DNA of 64,000 nucleotides, taken from assembly GCF_029946005.1 (NCBI RefSeq), contig NZ_JAQSDR010000015.1, forward strand, positions 62,001 through 126,000. The letters run 5' to 3'. The position numbers and the translations under genes are program-made. Below, one piece after another: positions 28,608 through 38,104 of the stretch (its first letter is position 1; the number at the start of each line of letters is the position of its first letter). Below the pieces are notes generated by a model, which had not been told where the DNA came from, made no database searches, and was given only the letters and a program-made list of their open reading frames with translations. The DNA comes from Aquabacterium sp. (lineage in GTDB: Bacteria > Pseudomonadota > Gammaproteobacteria > Burkholderiales > Burkholderiaceae_C).

Positions 28608-29321
28608 CTAGTAGCTGACGCCGTAGCGGTAGCCTTTGTACTTGAGCACCGCAGACTTGAGCCTGATCTCTTGCAGCACCAGATCCGAGGTCAGTTTGTC
28701 ACCTTCGTGAAAGACCTGGCTGTTGATGATGAGCATGCGGTTGGCCGGGGTCTCGGAGTACATAGCGCCGCCGATCACCAGCTTGGGCAGATCGCGCTGG
28801 AGGTTGGCGGGCAGTTCGCTGGGGGTGTAGATGCGGGTGTCGGCTTCGGCGGTGGGGGCTGGTGTGGGCGCGGGGGTCGCGGGGGTCGCGGGGGTCGCGG
28901 AGATGGCAACACGCGGGGCAAGGGCGGGTCTCGGTGGCACGGACAGGATGGGCGTGGCCCCCACGGACGCCTGGGGTGGCGGCGATGGCCGTTGGGCGGG
29001 AGGAGCCGGCACGGGTGTTGGCACAGCGGGCGCGGCGGCCTGCACGGGCGGCGCTTCCTCCGCAGGCTGATCGGCGGCGGGTGCAGGTTCAGCCACCACC
29101 ACCGGGGCCGTCCCCTTGCCACTCATCAGGTGCCAGGCCAGCAAACCGGCCAGGGCCAACAACAAGACCACGATGACCCCGACCAGCACCAAAGACTGGC
29201 TGCCACGTGGCGGTCTGGGATCATCGGCCAGCGGTGGCACGGGCGGTGAATGGATGCTCGGCACGGCGCCACGTTCACGCTCCGAATCCGCGCGCCTGAG
29301 GGCGTCAAGTATGTAAGACAT
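28608..29321 (-). CDS. gspB: General secretion pathway protein B
   Basis: This 237-aa single-pass protein starts with MSYILDALRRADSERERG, the usual GspB N-terminus, then a transmembrane helix (about 47-66), a long Pro/Ala-rich linker and a C-terminal GspB domain ending in EIRLKSAVLKYKGYRYGVSY. GspA and GspB form an inner-membrane complex that helps place the type II secretin in the peptidoglycan layer. ATG 29321 was chosen over a longer frame because it starts at the conserved MSYIL. It follows gspA with a 4-base gap. The linker contains a triplicated 9-bp repeat. Confidence 0.88.
   Translation of the reverse strand: MSYILDALRRADSERERGAVPSIHSPPVPPLADDPRPPRGSQSLVLVGVIVVLLLALAGLLAWHLMSGKGTAPVVVAEPAPAADQPAEEAPPVQAAAPAVPTPVPAPPAQRPSPPPQASVGATPILSVPPRPALAPRVAISATPATPATPAPTPAPTAEADTRIYTPSELPANLQRDLPKLVIGGAMYSETPANRMLIINSQVFHEGDKLTSDLVLQEIRLKSAVLKYKGYRYGVSY
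28866..28894 (+). repeat. Triplicated 9-bp repeat with G-quadruplex-forming pattern
   Basis: Inside gspB the plus (template) strand has GGG-N3-GGGGG-N4-GGGGG-N4-GGGGG, built from three copies of GCGGGGGTC (28870-28896). It encodes Ala-Thr-Pro repeats in the linker. The G-run spacing fits the usual intramolecular quadruplex rule. Confidence 0.7.
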
Positions 29322-29325
29322 CGCC

Positions 29326-31038
29326 TTATCCTCCTGCCCGCAAGCGTGGTTCGTCCACGCCCGTGACACGATTGAGCTGCATGAAGGTGGTGGGCCCCGC
29401 CACACCGTCGGGCCTCAGGCCGTGGGCTTGCTGAAAAGCGGCCACCTTGGCCTTGAGGGCCGCGTCGTAGGTGCGCTTGTCGGCGGTCACGGGCTCGCCC
29501 TGGGCGATGGCCAGTCGCGTGGCCAGGTTGTCCACCAGCGGGCCCGCATTGCCATCGACGAGGGATTGCAGGTAGCCCGGTGGCGCGCGCCAGAAGGTCG
29601 CGAAATCCCCGCGCCAGAGCTTCAGCAAGGTGGCCAACGGCACCGTCCTGGACACACCGCCCATGCTCAAAGTGGCACGGTCGTTGTTCAAGGCCGTCAG
29701 CAAGGCGTAAGTGGCGCGGCCGTTTTCGTCGTTCAGCGTGACGATGCCGGGGCGGTCCAGCTGGCGGATCAGCCCCAGCCCTCGGCTGCTTCTAAAACAA
29801 TGGACTTGATTTTGCTGGGCCTGGGCGCACGGGTCGCCCTCGGCCAAGGTCAGCTTCCACAGCGGCGCCAGCTCCAGCCAGGCCTTGCGCTCACTGCCCT
29901 GCTTGCTGCTGAACAGCGAGGCGATCTCGGCGCTGGCTTTCAGCACGGGCTCCGCCACCACGATGGGTGCGGACGGCGGCGCGGCGGCGGCCACCGGGCT
30001 CGCAGCGGCCACCACCTGGGCGACAGAGCGTGGGGCGACCACGGGGGCTGGCGCCGCCTTGGCCACCACGACGGGTTCTGCGGCCGGGTTGGCACGATGC
30101 TGCAGCCAGGCCACGCTGGCCATGCCCGCCACGCCCAACACCGTCGTGCTGGCCACCAGGCCCCAGCCCCAGGCTGGCATGCGCCCGGCCGGTTCGCGCG
30201 GTGGTGCCAACACCCGGGTGATGTCAAACACCTCGCTGGCCGCTTTCTCGATGATGTCGCTGTCCACGCGGCCTTTGCCCTCGGCATAGGCGCCCAGCAA
30301 GGCACGGTCGCACAGCAGGTTGATGCGGCGCGGGATGCCGCGCGACAACTGGTGCACGCGCGCCACGGCCTGGCTGTCGAACAACTTGCCCCGGGCCAAA
30401 CCAGCCACCGCCAGACGGTGCCGGATGTACTGCGCGGTTTCGGCCTCGGACAGGGCGTCCAGGTGGAAGCGTGCGATCACGCGTTGCGCCAACTGCTCCA
30501 ACTCGGGCTGGGCCAGCATGGTGCGCAATTCGGGCTGGCCGATCAGGATGATCTGCAGCAACTTGCGCTCGGTGGTCTCCAGGTTGGTCAGCAGGCGCAA
30601 CTGCTCCAGCACATCGGCGGACAGGTTCTGCGCCTCGTCGATGATGAGCACGTTGTTCTGCCCGACCGAATGGGTCTTGAGCAGGAACTCGTTGAGCGGG
30701 TCGAGGTAGTCCTTGACGGTCTCCACCCCCGGCCCCTGGTGCTGGTAGGGAATGCGGAACTCGTCGCACACCGACTTGAGCAGCTCCTGCACCGTCAACT
30801 TGGGGTTGAAGATGTAGGCCACATTGCAGCGACGGGGGATCTGCTCCAGGAAGCAGCGGCACACCGTGGTCTTGCCAGCACCGATTTCGCCCGTGAGCAA
30901 CACGAAGCCACCCCCACCGCCCACGCCATACAGCAGGTGGGCCAGCGCCTCGCGGTGCCGGTCGCTCATGAACAGGTAGCGCGGGTCAGGGGCGATCGAA
31001 AAGGGTTCGTGCTTCAGTCCGAAGAATTTGGCGTACAT
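29326..31038 (-). CDS. gspA: GspA/ExeA-type AAA ATPase with peptidoglycan-binding domain
   Basis: The 570-aa protein begins MYAKFFGLKHEPFSIAPDPRYLF, the standard ExeA start. An AAA ATPase domain has Walker A GEIGAGKTT near residue 50 and Walker B VLIIDEAQNL. A transmembrane helix follows near residue 290, then an Ala-rich linker and a C-terminal peptidoglycan-binding repeat (KAKVAAFQQAHGLRPDGVAGPTT). It couples ATP hydrolysis to insertion of the type II secretin through the wall together with GspB. The rest of the gsp operon is not in the window. Confidence 0.9.
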   Translation of the reverse strand: MYAKFFGLKHEPFSIAPDPRYLFMSDRHREALAHLLYGVGGGGGFVLLTGEIGAGKTTVCRCFLEQIPRRCNVAYIFNPKLTVQELLKSVCDEFRIPYQHQGPGVETVKDYLDPLNEFLLKTHSVGQNNVLIIDEAQNLSADVLEQLRLLTNLETTERKLLQIILIGQPELRTMLAQPELEQLAQRVIARFHLDALSEAETAQYIRHRLAVAGLARGKLFDSQAVARVHQLSRGIPRRINLLCDRALLGAYAEGKGRVDSDIIEKAASEVFDITRVLAPPREPAGRMPAWGWGLVASTTVLGVAGMASVAWLQHRANPAAEPVVVAKAAPAPVVAPRSVAQVVAAASPVAAAAPPSAPIVVAEPVLKASAEIASLFSSKQGSERKAWLELAPLWKLTLAEGDPCAQAQQNQVHCFRSSRGLGLIRQLDRPGIVTLNDENGRATYALLTALNNDRATLSMGGVSRTVPLATLLKLWRGDFATFWRAPPGYLQSLVDGNAGPLVDNLATRLAIAQGEPVTADKRTYDAALKAKVAAFQQAHGLRPDGVAGPTTFMQLNRVTGVDEPRLRAGG

Positions 31039-31092
31039 GCCCTAGAGAATACCTGCTGCGCGCAGGCCCCGGCCCAGGCCGGAAACCCGGGC

Positions 31093-34000
31093 TCAGGCGG
31101 CGCTGCGCAAGAGGCCGTCAATGGTGTTCAGCAACAGGTCTTCCGAGTAGGGTTTGGTCAGGAAGGCGTTGACGCCCGCGTCGTTGGCCAACTGGCGGTG
31201 CTTGTCGGTGAACCGCGAGGTGATCATCACCACCGGGGTAGCTTTGGTGGCGCTGCGGTTGCGCAAGGCGCTGGTCAGCTCCAAGCCGTTCATGCGGGGC
31301 ATTTCCAGGTCAACCAGGACGATGTCGGGCGCCCGCAACTGCACGGCGCCCAGGGCATCCACCCCATCGCGCGCGGTGACGACTTCGTAGCCGGAGTCCT
31401 GCATCAGTTGCTCCATGGTGCGGCGCACACTCACCGAGTCGTCCACCACCAGGCACAGCGGCAGTTTGTGGCGCGAGGTCACCACCGCGTCGTCCACCCC
31501 GGGCATTTGGCCCGCCGTGAAATCACGCAGCAGGTCGGGCAAGTCGATGACCGTGGCCACCGAGCCATCGCCCAACACCGTGGCGCCGTCGATGCCCAGG
31601 GCGTGCGGCATCATGGGGTTGAAGGGCTTGACGACCACGGTGCGCGCGTCGCTCAACTCGGGCACGATGATGGCCAGGCGTTGGCGGAACTCGTCGCGCA
31701 CGATCATGGCCACTTCCATCACGCCGGGCTGCTTGAGCGCCTCGTGCGGCAGGCCCATCAGTTTTTCCAGGCGGATGGCGTTGAGTTGCTCGCCTTGCAG
31801 GGCGTAAGTCAGGCCGCCCTGCGCATCAACGCCGACTTCTTCGCGGGCGGGCAGGATCTGCTCAACCCCGCGCACCGAGATGCCCAGCAGGTGGTGCTCA
31901 GAGCGGCTGAGCATGACCTGGATGGTGCTCATGCGCACCGGGAAGTGCAGGTCGAAGCGCGAGCCCTGGCCCGATTGCGAATCCATGTCCAGCGTGCCGC
32001 GTAAATCCACCACCGCGCGCTGCACCACGTCCATGCCGATGCCTCGGCCCGACAGTTGCGTGGTCTGCTCGCGGGTGGAGAAGCCGGGCAGCACGATCAG
32101 GCGCATCACCTGGGCTTCCGTCAAGGTGGCATCGGGGGCGATCAGGCCGCGGGACAAGGCGCGGTGGCGGATGGCACCCAGGTCCAGGCCACAGCCGTCG
32201 TCCTCGCAGCGCACGGCCACGTTGTTGCCTTCGGTGCTGAAGCTCAAAGTGATGGTGCCGGTGGCGGGCTTGCCCAGGGTCTCGCGCACGTCGGGCGATT
32301 CGATGCCGTGGTCCACGGCATTGCGCAGCAGGTGCATCAGCGGGTCGATGATGCGGTCAAGCAACTGGGTGTCGACCATGGTGGCCTCGCCTTGGATGCG
32401 CAGGTCGACCGAGCGGTTGAGCACGCGGGCGGCCTGGCGCACGGTGCGTTGCAGGCGCGGCGAGATCGAGGCGACTTCGACCATGCGGGTGCGCTGGATG
32501 CTGCGCTGGATTTCCAGCTGCAGTCGCTCCTTCTCGGCCATCAGGTCGCGCAAACCGGCCATTTCGCGCTCGAAGGAGCGCGAGAACTCACGGCTGTCGG
32601 CGCCGGACTCCACGATGCGGCGCGACAGCATGTGCAGCTCGTTGTACTGGTCCATTTCCAGCGCGTCGAGCTCGCCGGTGTGGCCGCCCAGCATGGCCAG
32701 GCCGCGCACGTCCACCAATTGTTCCAGCTCGGCCGACAACTGGCCGAACTGGCGCGAGCCCGTGCGCAGCGCGTTGATGTTGTCGCCCAGGCGCTTGACG
32801 CGGTCCTGGATCTGCGAGGTAACGATGCTGTTCTCACCCGCCAGCTTGAGCAGGGAGTCGATGAGGGACGCGGGGACACGCAGGTAGGTTTCGGCTTGGG
32901 CGTCTTCGGCGGCCGCGGGCGAGGTGGTGGCCACGGGCGCGTCGTCATGGGCCGGTGCCAGCGTGGTGGGCGCCACGGGGGCACTGGTCAGCGGCTCGGC
33001 GCTGTCGATGATGTCCGCGTGGTCCGCAGGCAGCCCATCGCGGTCAATGCGGTTGGCCCAGTCCAGCACCTTCTGGTACACGGCCAGGCTTTCTGGCGGT
33101 ACGCCAGCGTTGGCCACCAAAGCTTCGCTCATGGCCTCCAGGCAATCGGACGCTTCCAGCAGCATGTCCATCAACTCGCGCGTGGGCAGGCGCTCTTCGC
33201 GGCCCAAGGCCACCAGGATGTCTTCGAGCGCATGGGTGAGGTTGGCCACACCCTTGATGCCCACGGTGTTGGCGGCGCCCTTGAGCGTGTGGGCCACGCG
33301 GCGGGCCTGGTCCAGATCGTCCAGCGTGCCGCCTTGCGACAGGCGCTGCACCAGGGCGGAGAACTCTTGCGCATGCGGTGGCAACTCCACCAGCAGGCTG
33401 TCCAGCACCTTGCGGTCGATGTCGGCTGGCACGCTCAGGTTCACATGCGCGGGCAAGGCCTTGGCGGGGCGGTCTTGCGAGGGCCGTGCGCGCACGAGGC
33501 TCACCGAGGTCATCGCGTTGACCCACTCGGACAGGGTGTCCGTGTCGGCGGGGTAAGGCCAGTCGGAGCCGGCCACACAGTCGGCCAGGGCTTGCGCGGG
33601 CGTGGTTTCGCCGGGGGCTTGCAAATGCGCCATGGCCAGGGTGGGCCAGGCTTGCAAGACCGCCCGGTGTTGATCGCTCAAGGCCTCGGGGTCGGATTGC
33701 AAGGCCGCCGTGTTGATCAGGATCACTTCCAACACTTGCTGAAAGCCGGCCAGGCCCAGCAGGTTGGCGGCATTGACGAGGTTGTGCAGCTGCTCCAGGT
33801 GGTTGTCGAAGAGGGCGTCGCGCTCGTCCCGGGTCAGGTCTGGTGCAGTCAGGGCGGCCAGGTCGGACTGCAAGGCCAGCAGGGCATCGCTGAGCATGGC
33901 CAGCTCTTCCAGGGTCACCGCCGGGGCCACACCGGCCTGCGGTTCACAAATGCCGATGTCGAAGATGGTGTCGGCCTCCATCTCAGGCTCGGGCTCTTGA

Positions 34001-34500
34001 TGCTCCGGTTCGTGCGGTGGTTCGGGCTCGGCAGCCAGCTCAGCCTCAACCTGCGGAGGCGCTTCCTCCACCTCGACCAGCTTGCCCGCATCTTCGGCCA
34101 AGCGCCGTTCAATCAAGGCCACATTGGCCGGCGAAATGGCGGGAAACCATGGCTGGCTGCGCAACTCATGCAGCACGGCCCATGACGCGGCCGCATCATC
34201 CGTCGGCGGGCTCATCAGCTCGCCCAGCACCAGGGCCGGCCACGCGGCCAGCGCGTCACACTCCTCAGGTGCCACGGGGCGGTCCAGCGTGATCAGCTTG
34301 GTCAAGCCACTTTCCACCAGCATGCCCACATAGCTCAGGCCCAACAGCTGGTGCTGCTTGGCCGCCAGCTGCAAGGCCGTGACCCGTTGCAGGTAGGCCC
34401 GCAGGCAAGGCACGCTGCCTTGGTCCTGCAGCTGGGCCGCCTGGTCGAACAGCTCGAACAGGAGCGGCTCCAGCGTTTCACGCAAGTGGGTGGCGGTCAT
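31093..34500 (-). CDS. pilL: PilL/ChpA-type hybrid chemotaxis histidine kinase
   Basis: The 1135-aa protein is a CheA-type kinase for type IV pilus control. The first 350 residues hold helical Hpt-like modules without a clear phosphoacceptor. A canonical Hpt follows with His near residue 404 in AHTLKGAANTVG. The kinase core has LRNAVDHGIES near 722 and further ATP-binding motifs, a CheW-like domain comes next, and a C-terminal receiver (about 1015-1135) has its phospho-Asp in VLVDLEMPRM. It is shorter than Pseudomonas ChpA and has fewer Hpt sites. It follows pilJ by 38 bases at the 3' end of the cluster. Confidence 0.9.
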   Translation of the reverse strand: MTATHLRETLEPLLFELFDQAAQLQDQGSVPCLRAYLQRVTALQLAAKQHQLLGLSYVGMLVESGLTKLITLDRPVAPEECDALAAWPALVLGELMSPPTDDAAASWAVLHELRSQPWFPAISPANVALIERRLAEDAGKLVEVEEAPPQVEAELAAEPEPPHEPEHQEPEPEMEADTIFDIGICEPQAGVAPAVTLEELAMLSDALLALQSDLAALTAPDLTRDERDALFDNHLEQLHNLVNAANLLGLAGFQQVLEVILINTAALQSDPEALSDQHRAVLQAWPTLAMAHLQAPGETTPAQALADCVAGSDWPYPADTDTLSEWVNAMTSVSLVRARPSQDRPAKALPAHVNLSVPADIDRKVLDSLLVELPPHAQEFSALVQRLSQGGTLDDLDQARRVAHTLKGAANTVGIKGVANLTHALEDILVALGREERLPTRELMDMLLEASDCLEAMSEALVANAGVPPESLAVYQKVLDWANRIDRDGLPADHADIIDSAEPLTSAPVAPTTLAPAHDDAPVATTSPAAAEDAQAETYLRVPASLIDSLLKLAGENSIVTSQIQDRVKRLGDNINALRTGSRQFGQLSAELEQLVDVRGLAMLGGHTGELDALEMDQYNELHMLSRRIVESGADSREFSRSFEREMAGLRDLMAEKERLQLEIQRSIQRTRMVEVASISPRLQRTVRQAARVLNRSVDLRIQGEATMVDTQLLDRIIDPLMHLLRNAVDHGIESPDVRETLGKPATGTITLSFSTEGNNVAVRCEDDGCGLDLGAIRHRALSRGLIAPDATLTEAQVMRLIVLPGFSTREQTTQLSGRGIGMDVVQRAVVDLRGTLDMDSQSGQGSRFDLHFPVRMSTIQVMLSRSEHHLLGISVRGVEQILPAREEVGVDAQGGLTYALQGEQLNAIRLEKLMGLPHEALKQPGVMEVAMIVRDEFRQRLAIIVPELSDARTVVVKPFNPMMPHALGIDGATVLGDGSVATVIDLPDLLRDFTAGQMPGVDDAVVTSRHKLPLCLVVDDSVSVRRTMEQLMQDSGYEVVTARDGVDALGAVQLRAPDIVLVDLEMPRMNGLELTSALRNRSATKATPVVMITSRFTDKHRQLANDAGVNAFLTKPYSEDLLLNTIDGLLRSAA

Positions 34501-34538
34501 CAGGGGTGCTCCAGCAAGGGGACGGTGGTCAGCGTGGC

Positions 34539-36353
34539 TCAGGACTGCTCGGCCACCACCAGGCGGCGCGGCAGCTTGAACACCGCCACCTCGCGCACCA
34601 GGGCCTGGGCGTAACCCACCAGCTTGTTGGTCACCTCGTTCTGCTGCGTGAGCTGCTTGGTCGTGTCACGGCTGGTTTGCTGGATGGTCAGCGCACGTGC
34701 CTGCAAGGTCTGGCCCGAACGCGCCTGCTCGATCGACGCGGCCGCGATGCCGCGCACGCTGAACGCCAGCGCATCGGTGGCTTGCTGCGTGCCCTTCATC
34801 TCCGAGCCAGCCTGGTCGGCCAGGCGGGACACGTCCACCACGCGGGTGATGGCGTTGTTCATGGCCAGCACCGTTTCCGACGTTTCTGACTGGATGGACA
34901 GCACCAGGGTCGAGATCTCGCGGGTGGCTTCACGCGCGTTTTCCGACATGCGCTTGACTTCATCGGCCACGATGGCAAAGCCCCGTCCGGCATCCCCGGC
35001 CGCCGTGGCTTGCATCGAGGCGTTCAAGGCCAGGATGCCCGTGCGCTCGGCGATCGAGTTGATCAGGCCCACGACCTGCGAGATCTCTTGCGAGCGTTCA
35101 CCCAGGCGCTTGATGCGCTTTTCCGTTTCGCGGATCAAATCGCGCGATTCGTTGATGCCCAGCACGGTCTTGTCCACCGTGGCCAGGGCCTGGCGTGTGG
35201 TGCGCACCGCGGCTTCGGCCGACTCGTTGGCCTTGGCGGCCATCTGGGCCATGTCGGTCAGGGTCAGGGCGGCTTGCGACAATTCGCGGGCGGCCGACTC
35301 CACCTCGGTCTGGCCTTGCGCGGCCGAGGCCATCGCGGTGTCGGTGCTTTGCTTGACGGCCATGGTGGCGCGTGACACGTGGTGCGACACGTCGCTCACA
35401 TTGTTCAGCACCTTGGCAGTTTCGCTGGTCAGCATGTTCATGGCGTCGCCAATGGCACCGGTCACGTCCTCGGTCACGGGCACCTGGATCGACAGGTCCT
35501 TGGTGGTGGCCACCTGGCCCATGGCCTGCATGATTTCCACCACGGAGTTGCTGATCTGCTCGCTCTCCTTGGCTTGCTTGCTCAGGCCTTCCAGGCGCTC
35601 GTCGAGCAAGCGGTCGAGGGCGGAACCCAAGCGGCCCAACTCGTCCTTGCTCTTCAGATCAGCCCGTGCGGTGTAGTCACCCGCCGTGAGCTTGGCCAGC
35701 GCGGCCAGCAGCTTGTTGATCGGCAACATCAGCGAGCGCACCACAAAGAAGGCGGCGAACAAGCCCACCAGCGCGGCAGCACCGGCGATGCCAGCCATCC
35801 ACTGCTTGGCCACGGCGATTTCCTGAAACTGCATCTCGCGCTTGACCGAGTCATTGCGCACCGTGGTTTCCAACAACTTACCGAAGGCCTTGATGGTGGC
35901 CGCGCCCGTGGGCGTGGTGTACTTCTTGCGCCAGGCGGCGGCTTCTTCGAACTGGTTGTTCACGACCAGCTTGAACCATTCGGTGCGGTGCACCTTGTAG
36001 GCGGGGAAACTGCCCACCAGGGATTGGTGCTGGGCACGTTCCTCGGCCGACAGGCCCTGGCTTTCGCCATAGGTCTTCAGGTTGTCTTCCACCACCTTCC
36101 ACAGCCCGGGCTGCTCGTCGATGATCTTCTGGCGCGCGGCCTGGTCTTCCAAGGCCAGGTACTGCGGCAGGCTGTAGCGCAAGCTCCACAGGGCCGAATT
36201 GGCGCGCCCCAGCAAGGCTTCCTTGCCCTGGGTCATCCGGATCGTCTGCTCCAGTTGGTTGAGCTGCACGATGGCGTAGCCGCCCACCGCGAACAAGGCG
36301 GACAGCAGCAGCGCAAAGCCGAGCAAGAGCTTCTGGCGGATGTTGAGTTTCAT
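34539..36353 (-). CDS. pilJ: PilJ-type methyl-accepting chemotaxis protein
   Basis: The 604-aa transducer has a transmembrane helix at about residues 8-28, a helical periplasmic sensor, a second helix near 190-213 and a HAMP region. The cytoplasmic signalling tip includes ERTGILALNASMQATAAGDA near 434-455, the PilJ version of the MCP hairpin. It should pass a surface or pilus-linked signal to the PilL kinase through PilI. Its start overlaps the pilI stop by 4 bases (ATGA), indicating translational coupling. Confidence 0.92.
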   Translation of the reverse strand: MKLNIRQKLLLGFALLLSALFAVGGYAIVQLNQLEQTIRMTQGKEALLGRANSALWSLRYSLPQYLALEDQAARQKIIDEQPGLWKVVEDNLKTYGESQGLSAEERAQHQSLVGSFPAYKVHRTEWFKLVVNNQFEEAAAWRKKYTTPTGAATIKAFGKLLETTVRNDSVKREMQFQEIAVAKQWMAGIAGAAALVGLFAAFFVVRSLMLPINKLLAALAKLTAGDYTARADLKSKDELGRLGSALDRLLDERLEGLSKQAKESEQISNSVVEIMQAMGQVATTKDLSIQVPVTEDVTGAIGDAMNMLTSETAKVLNNVSDVSHHVSRATMAVKQSTDTAMASAAQGQTEVESAARELSQAALTLTDMAQMAAKANESAEAAVRTTRQALATVDKTVLGINESRDLIRETEKRIKRLGERSQEISQVVGLINSIAERTGILALNASMQATAAGDAGRGFAIVADEVKRMSENAREATREISTLVLSIQSETSETVLAMNNAITRVVDVSRLADQAGSEMKGTQQATDALAFSVRGIAAASIEQARSGQTLQARALTIQQTSRDTTKQLTQQNEVTNKLVGYAQALVREVAVFKLPRRLVVAEQS

Positions 36354-36859
36354 GGGAGTACCTCTTCTGGGGTGGATGCAGGATGGGCGCCACGCGCCAG
36401 GGATTCAAAAGCGGCCCGGTGGTTGAACTCCCACCAGATCTGATCAGGCTGGTCGGCTTGCGCCCAGGCCCTGACCAGGTAGGCGCTCAACTTCGTGCCA
36501 GGTCGCGTGGTGCCTTCGGGGGCGGGCACCAGGCTCAACAACTCAGGGGCCGCGTCCAGCAACAGGCCAACGCGCTGCTCTTCACGGTCGAACACCAGCA
36601 CGCGGTGCTGAAAGGGCCGGATGTCGGGACTGCCCCGGCGAACTTCTCGGCGGTCCAGCAAAGGCACGATGGTGCCGCGCAGGTTGGTCACCCCCGCCAG
36701 CGCCGAGGCCGACTTGGGCACGGGGAAGATCTTCGCCTCGGCGATCATCTCGGTCAGCACCCGCGCCGCCGGCACCAGCCGCAAACCCGCGACCCGAAAG
36801 CCGTAGCGCAACTCACCAGCGGCAGGGGCCACACCACGCGCCAGGGCAGCGATGTCCAT
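36350..36859 (-). CDS. pilI: PilI-type CheW-like coupling protein
   Basis: The 169-aa cytosolic protein has a CheW fold: YGFRVAGLRLVPAARVLTEMI, the core VTNLRGTIVPLLDRRE and a following VLVFDREEQRVGLLLDAAPELLS region. It bridges the PilJ transducer and PilL kinase. It lies 13 bases after pilH and overlaps pilJ by 4 bases. It is short at the N-terminus compared with some CheW proteins but keeps both beta-barrel halves. Confidence 0.88.
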   Translation of the reverse strand: MDIAALARGVAPAAGELRYGFRVAGLRLVPAARVLTEMIAEAKIFPVPKSASALAGVTNLRGTIVPLLDRREVRRGSPDIRPFQHRVLVFDREEQRVGLLLDAAPELLSLVPAPEGTTRPGTKLSAYLVRAWAQADQPDQIWWEFNHRAAFESLARGAHPASTPEEVLP

Positions 36860-36872
36860 GGTGCTGCGCCGC

Positions 36873-37238
36873 TCAGGCCGCGAACTTCAGCGCATCGACG
36901 ATCTGGTCGGCGCTGAAGGGTTTGCCGATCAGCATCTTGCCCCCTTGGGCCTTGGCCCAGACCTGGTCAGCGCGCGTGTTCTTGGTCGACACGAAAACCA
37001 CCGGGATGCCTTTGGTGGCCGGGTCATCGGCCAGCGCGCGGCTGGTGCCGTAGCCGTCCAGCTGCGGCATCACGATGTCCAGGAAGATGATGCTGGGGCG
37101 GTCGTTCTTGGCACGCTCCAGGGCCTGCATGCCATTGCTGGCGGTGTTCACCAGCCAGCCCGCGTCTTGCAGGATGGTTTTCAGGTTCGACAGGTCGGTG
37201 GACGAGTCATCAACGACAAGGGCTTTATTGGCGGTCAT
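36873..37238 (-). CDS. pilH: PilH-type single-domain response regulator
   Basis: This 121-aa stand-alone receiver has the acidic pocket near ALVVDDSSTD, the phospho-Asp in IIFLDIVMPQLDGYG (about residue 52), and conserved Ser and Lys in VVFVSTKN and GKPFSAD. It has no output domain. In Pil-Chp systems PilH works with PilG to set pilus extension or retraction and cAMP output. It lies between pilG and pilI in the same orientation. Confidence 0.88.
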   Translation of the reverse strand: MTANKALVVDDSSTDLSNLKTILQDAGWLVNTASNGMQALERAKNDRPSIIFLDIVMPQLDGYGTSRALADDPATKGIPVVFVSTKNTRADQVWAKAQGGKMLIGKPFSADQIVDALKFAA

Positions 37239-37270
37239 GCCAGATCTCCGGATTGAATGATGGGATGGGC

Positions 37271-38104
37271 TCAGGCGTGTGCCCGGGCCTTGGCCTGCGT
37301 CGGATCGGTGATCCAGTCGCTCAAGTCGTCCACGGCCATGGATTTGCGCAAGGCCTTGGTGGTGGCGGCGTAGAACTGTTTCAGGCCCACCGGCTTGGTC
37401 AGGAAGATGTCGCAGCCCGCCAGCGCACCGCGGGCGCGGTCAAAGGGCGAGGACTGGCTGGTCAGGATGATCACGGGCGCCTTGTTGTTGCGGTTGCGCT
37501 TGATCTCGCGGGTCAGCGTGTAGCCGTCCATGTCGGGCATCATCACGTCGACATAGATCAGGTCGTACTGGCGGTTGGCCAATTGGGCCAACGCCGCCTT
37601 GGCACCATCGGCGATGTCGCAAGCCATGCCGATGTTCGACATGACATTGGCCAGCTGCGTGCGCACGGTCTGGCTGTCGTCCACCACCAGTGCGCGCAGC
37701 CTGTTGCGCGTGGGCGGCAGGGTGGTCACGGTACTGGTGGGTGAGGCGGCTGGCGCGGCTGGCGGCTGGTTGGCCAAGCTGTGCAGCAAACGCTCCAGGG
37801 TGGGCAGCAACTGCATCATCAATTGGTTGGACAAGAGTTCGCACTGGGCACCAGCCAGACCCACTTCCGACACCAGGTGCACCACCGGCAGGCTCGGCTT
37901 GCTCGCCAGCACCGTGGCCAGGCGCTTGCGCATCTCGGGATCGCTGTCATCCACCAGGGCCACATCCACCGTGGCCGAGGGCGTCCGCTCGGCCACGGTG
38001 AATGTGTAGTTGGCGCTTTTGAGGTGAGTGAGCACGATGCCGATCACCCGCATGTCGCGCTGCTGTGACGTGAACACCGCCACTTTCAGTTCCTGCTTTT
38101 TCAT
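37271..38104 (-). CDS. PilG-like two-module response regulator
   Basis: The 277-aa product starts at ATG 38104 (MKKQELKVAVF); a longer frame begins with low-quality sequence. The C-terminal half (about 135-255) is a normal receiver with ALVVDDSQTVR, phospho-Asp in LIYVDVMMPDMDGY and Lys in FLTKPVG. The N-terminal half looks like a second, degenerate receiver (VDVALVDDSDPEMRKRL) joined by a Pro/Ala linker. Typical PilG is a single receiver of about 130 aa, so this is an extended form. It heads the pilG-pilH-pilI-pilJ-pilL order. Confidence 0.8.
   Translation of the reverse strand: MKKQELKVAVFTSQQRDMRVIGIVLTHLKSANYTFTVAERTPSATVDVALVDDSDPEMRKRLATVLASKPSLPVVHLVSEVGLAGAQCELLSNQLMMQLLPTLERLLHSLANQPPAAPAASPTSTVTTLPPTRNRLRALVVDDSQTVRTQLANVMSNIGMACDIADGAKAALAQLANRQYDLIYVDVMMPDMDGYTLTREIKRNRNNKAPVIILTSQSSPFDRARGALAGCDIFLTKPVGLKQFYAATTKALRKSMAVDDLSDWITDPTQAKARAHA

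Noticed and set aside
29422..32004. 860-codon plus-strand open frame opposite gspA and pilL
   Set aside because: Antisense to conserved genes and spans two separate genes, which is typical of a GC-driven shadow frame.
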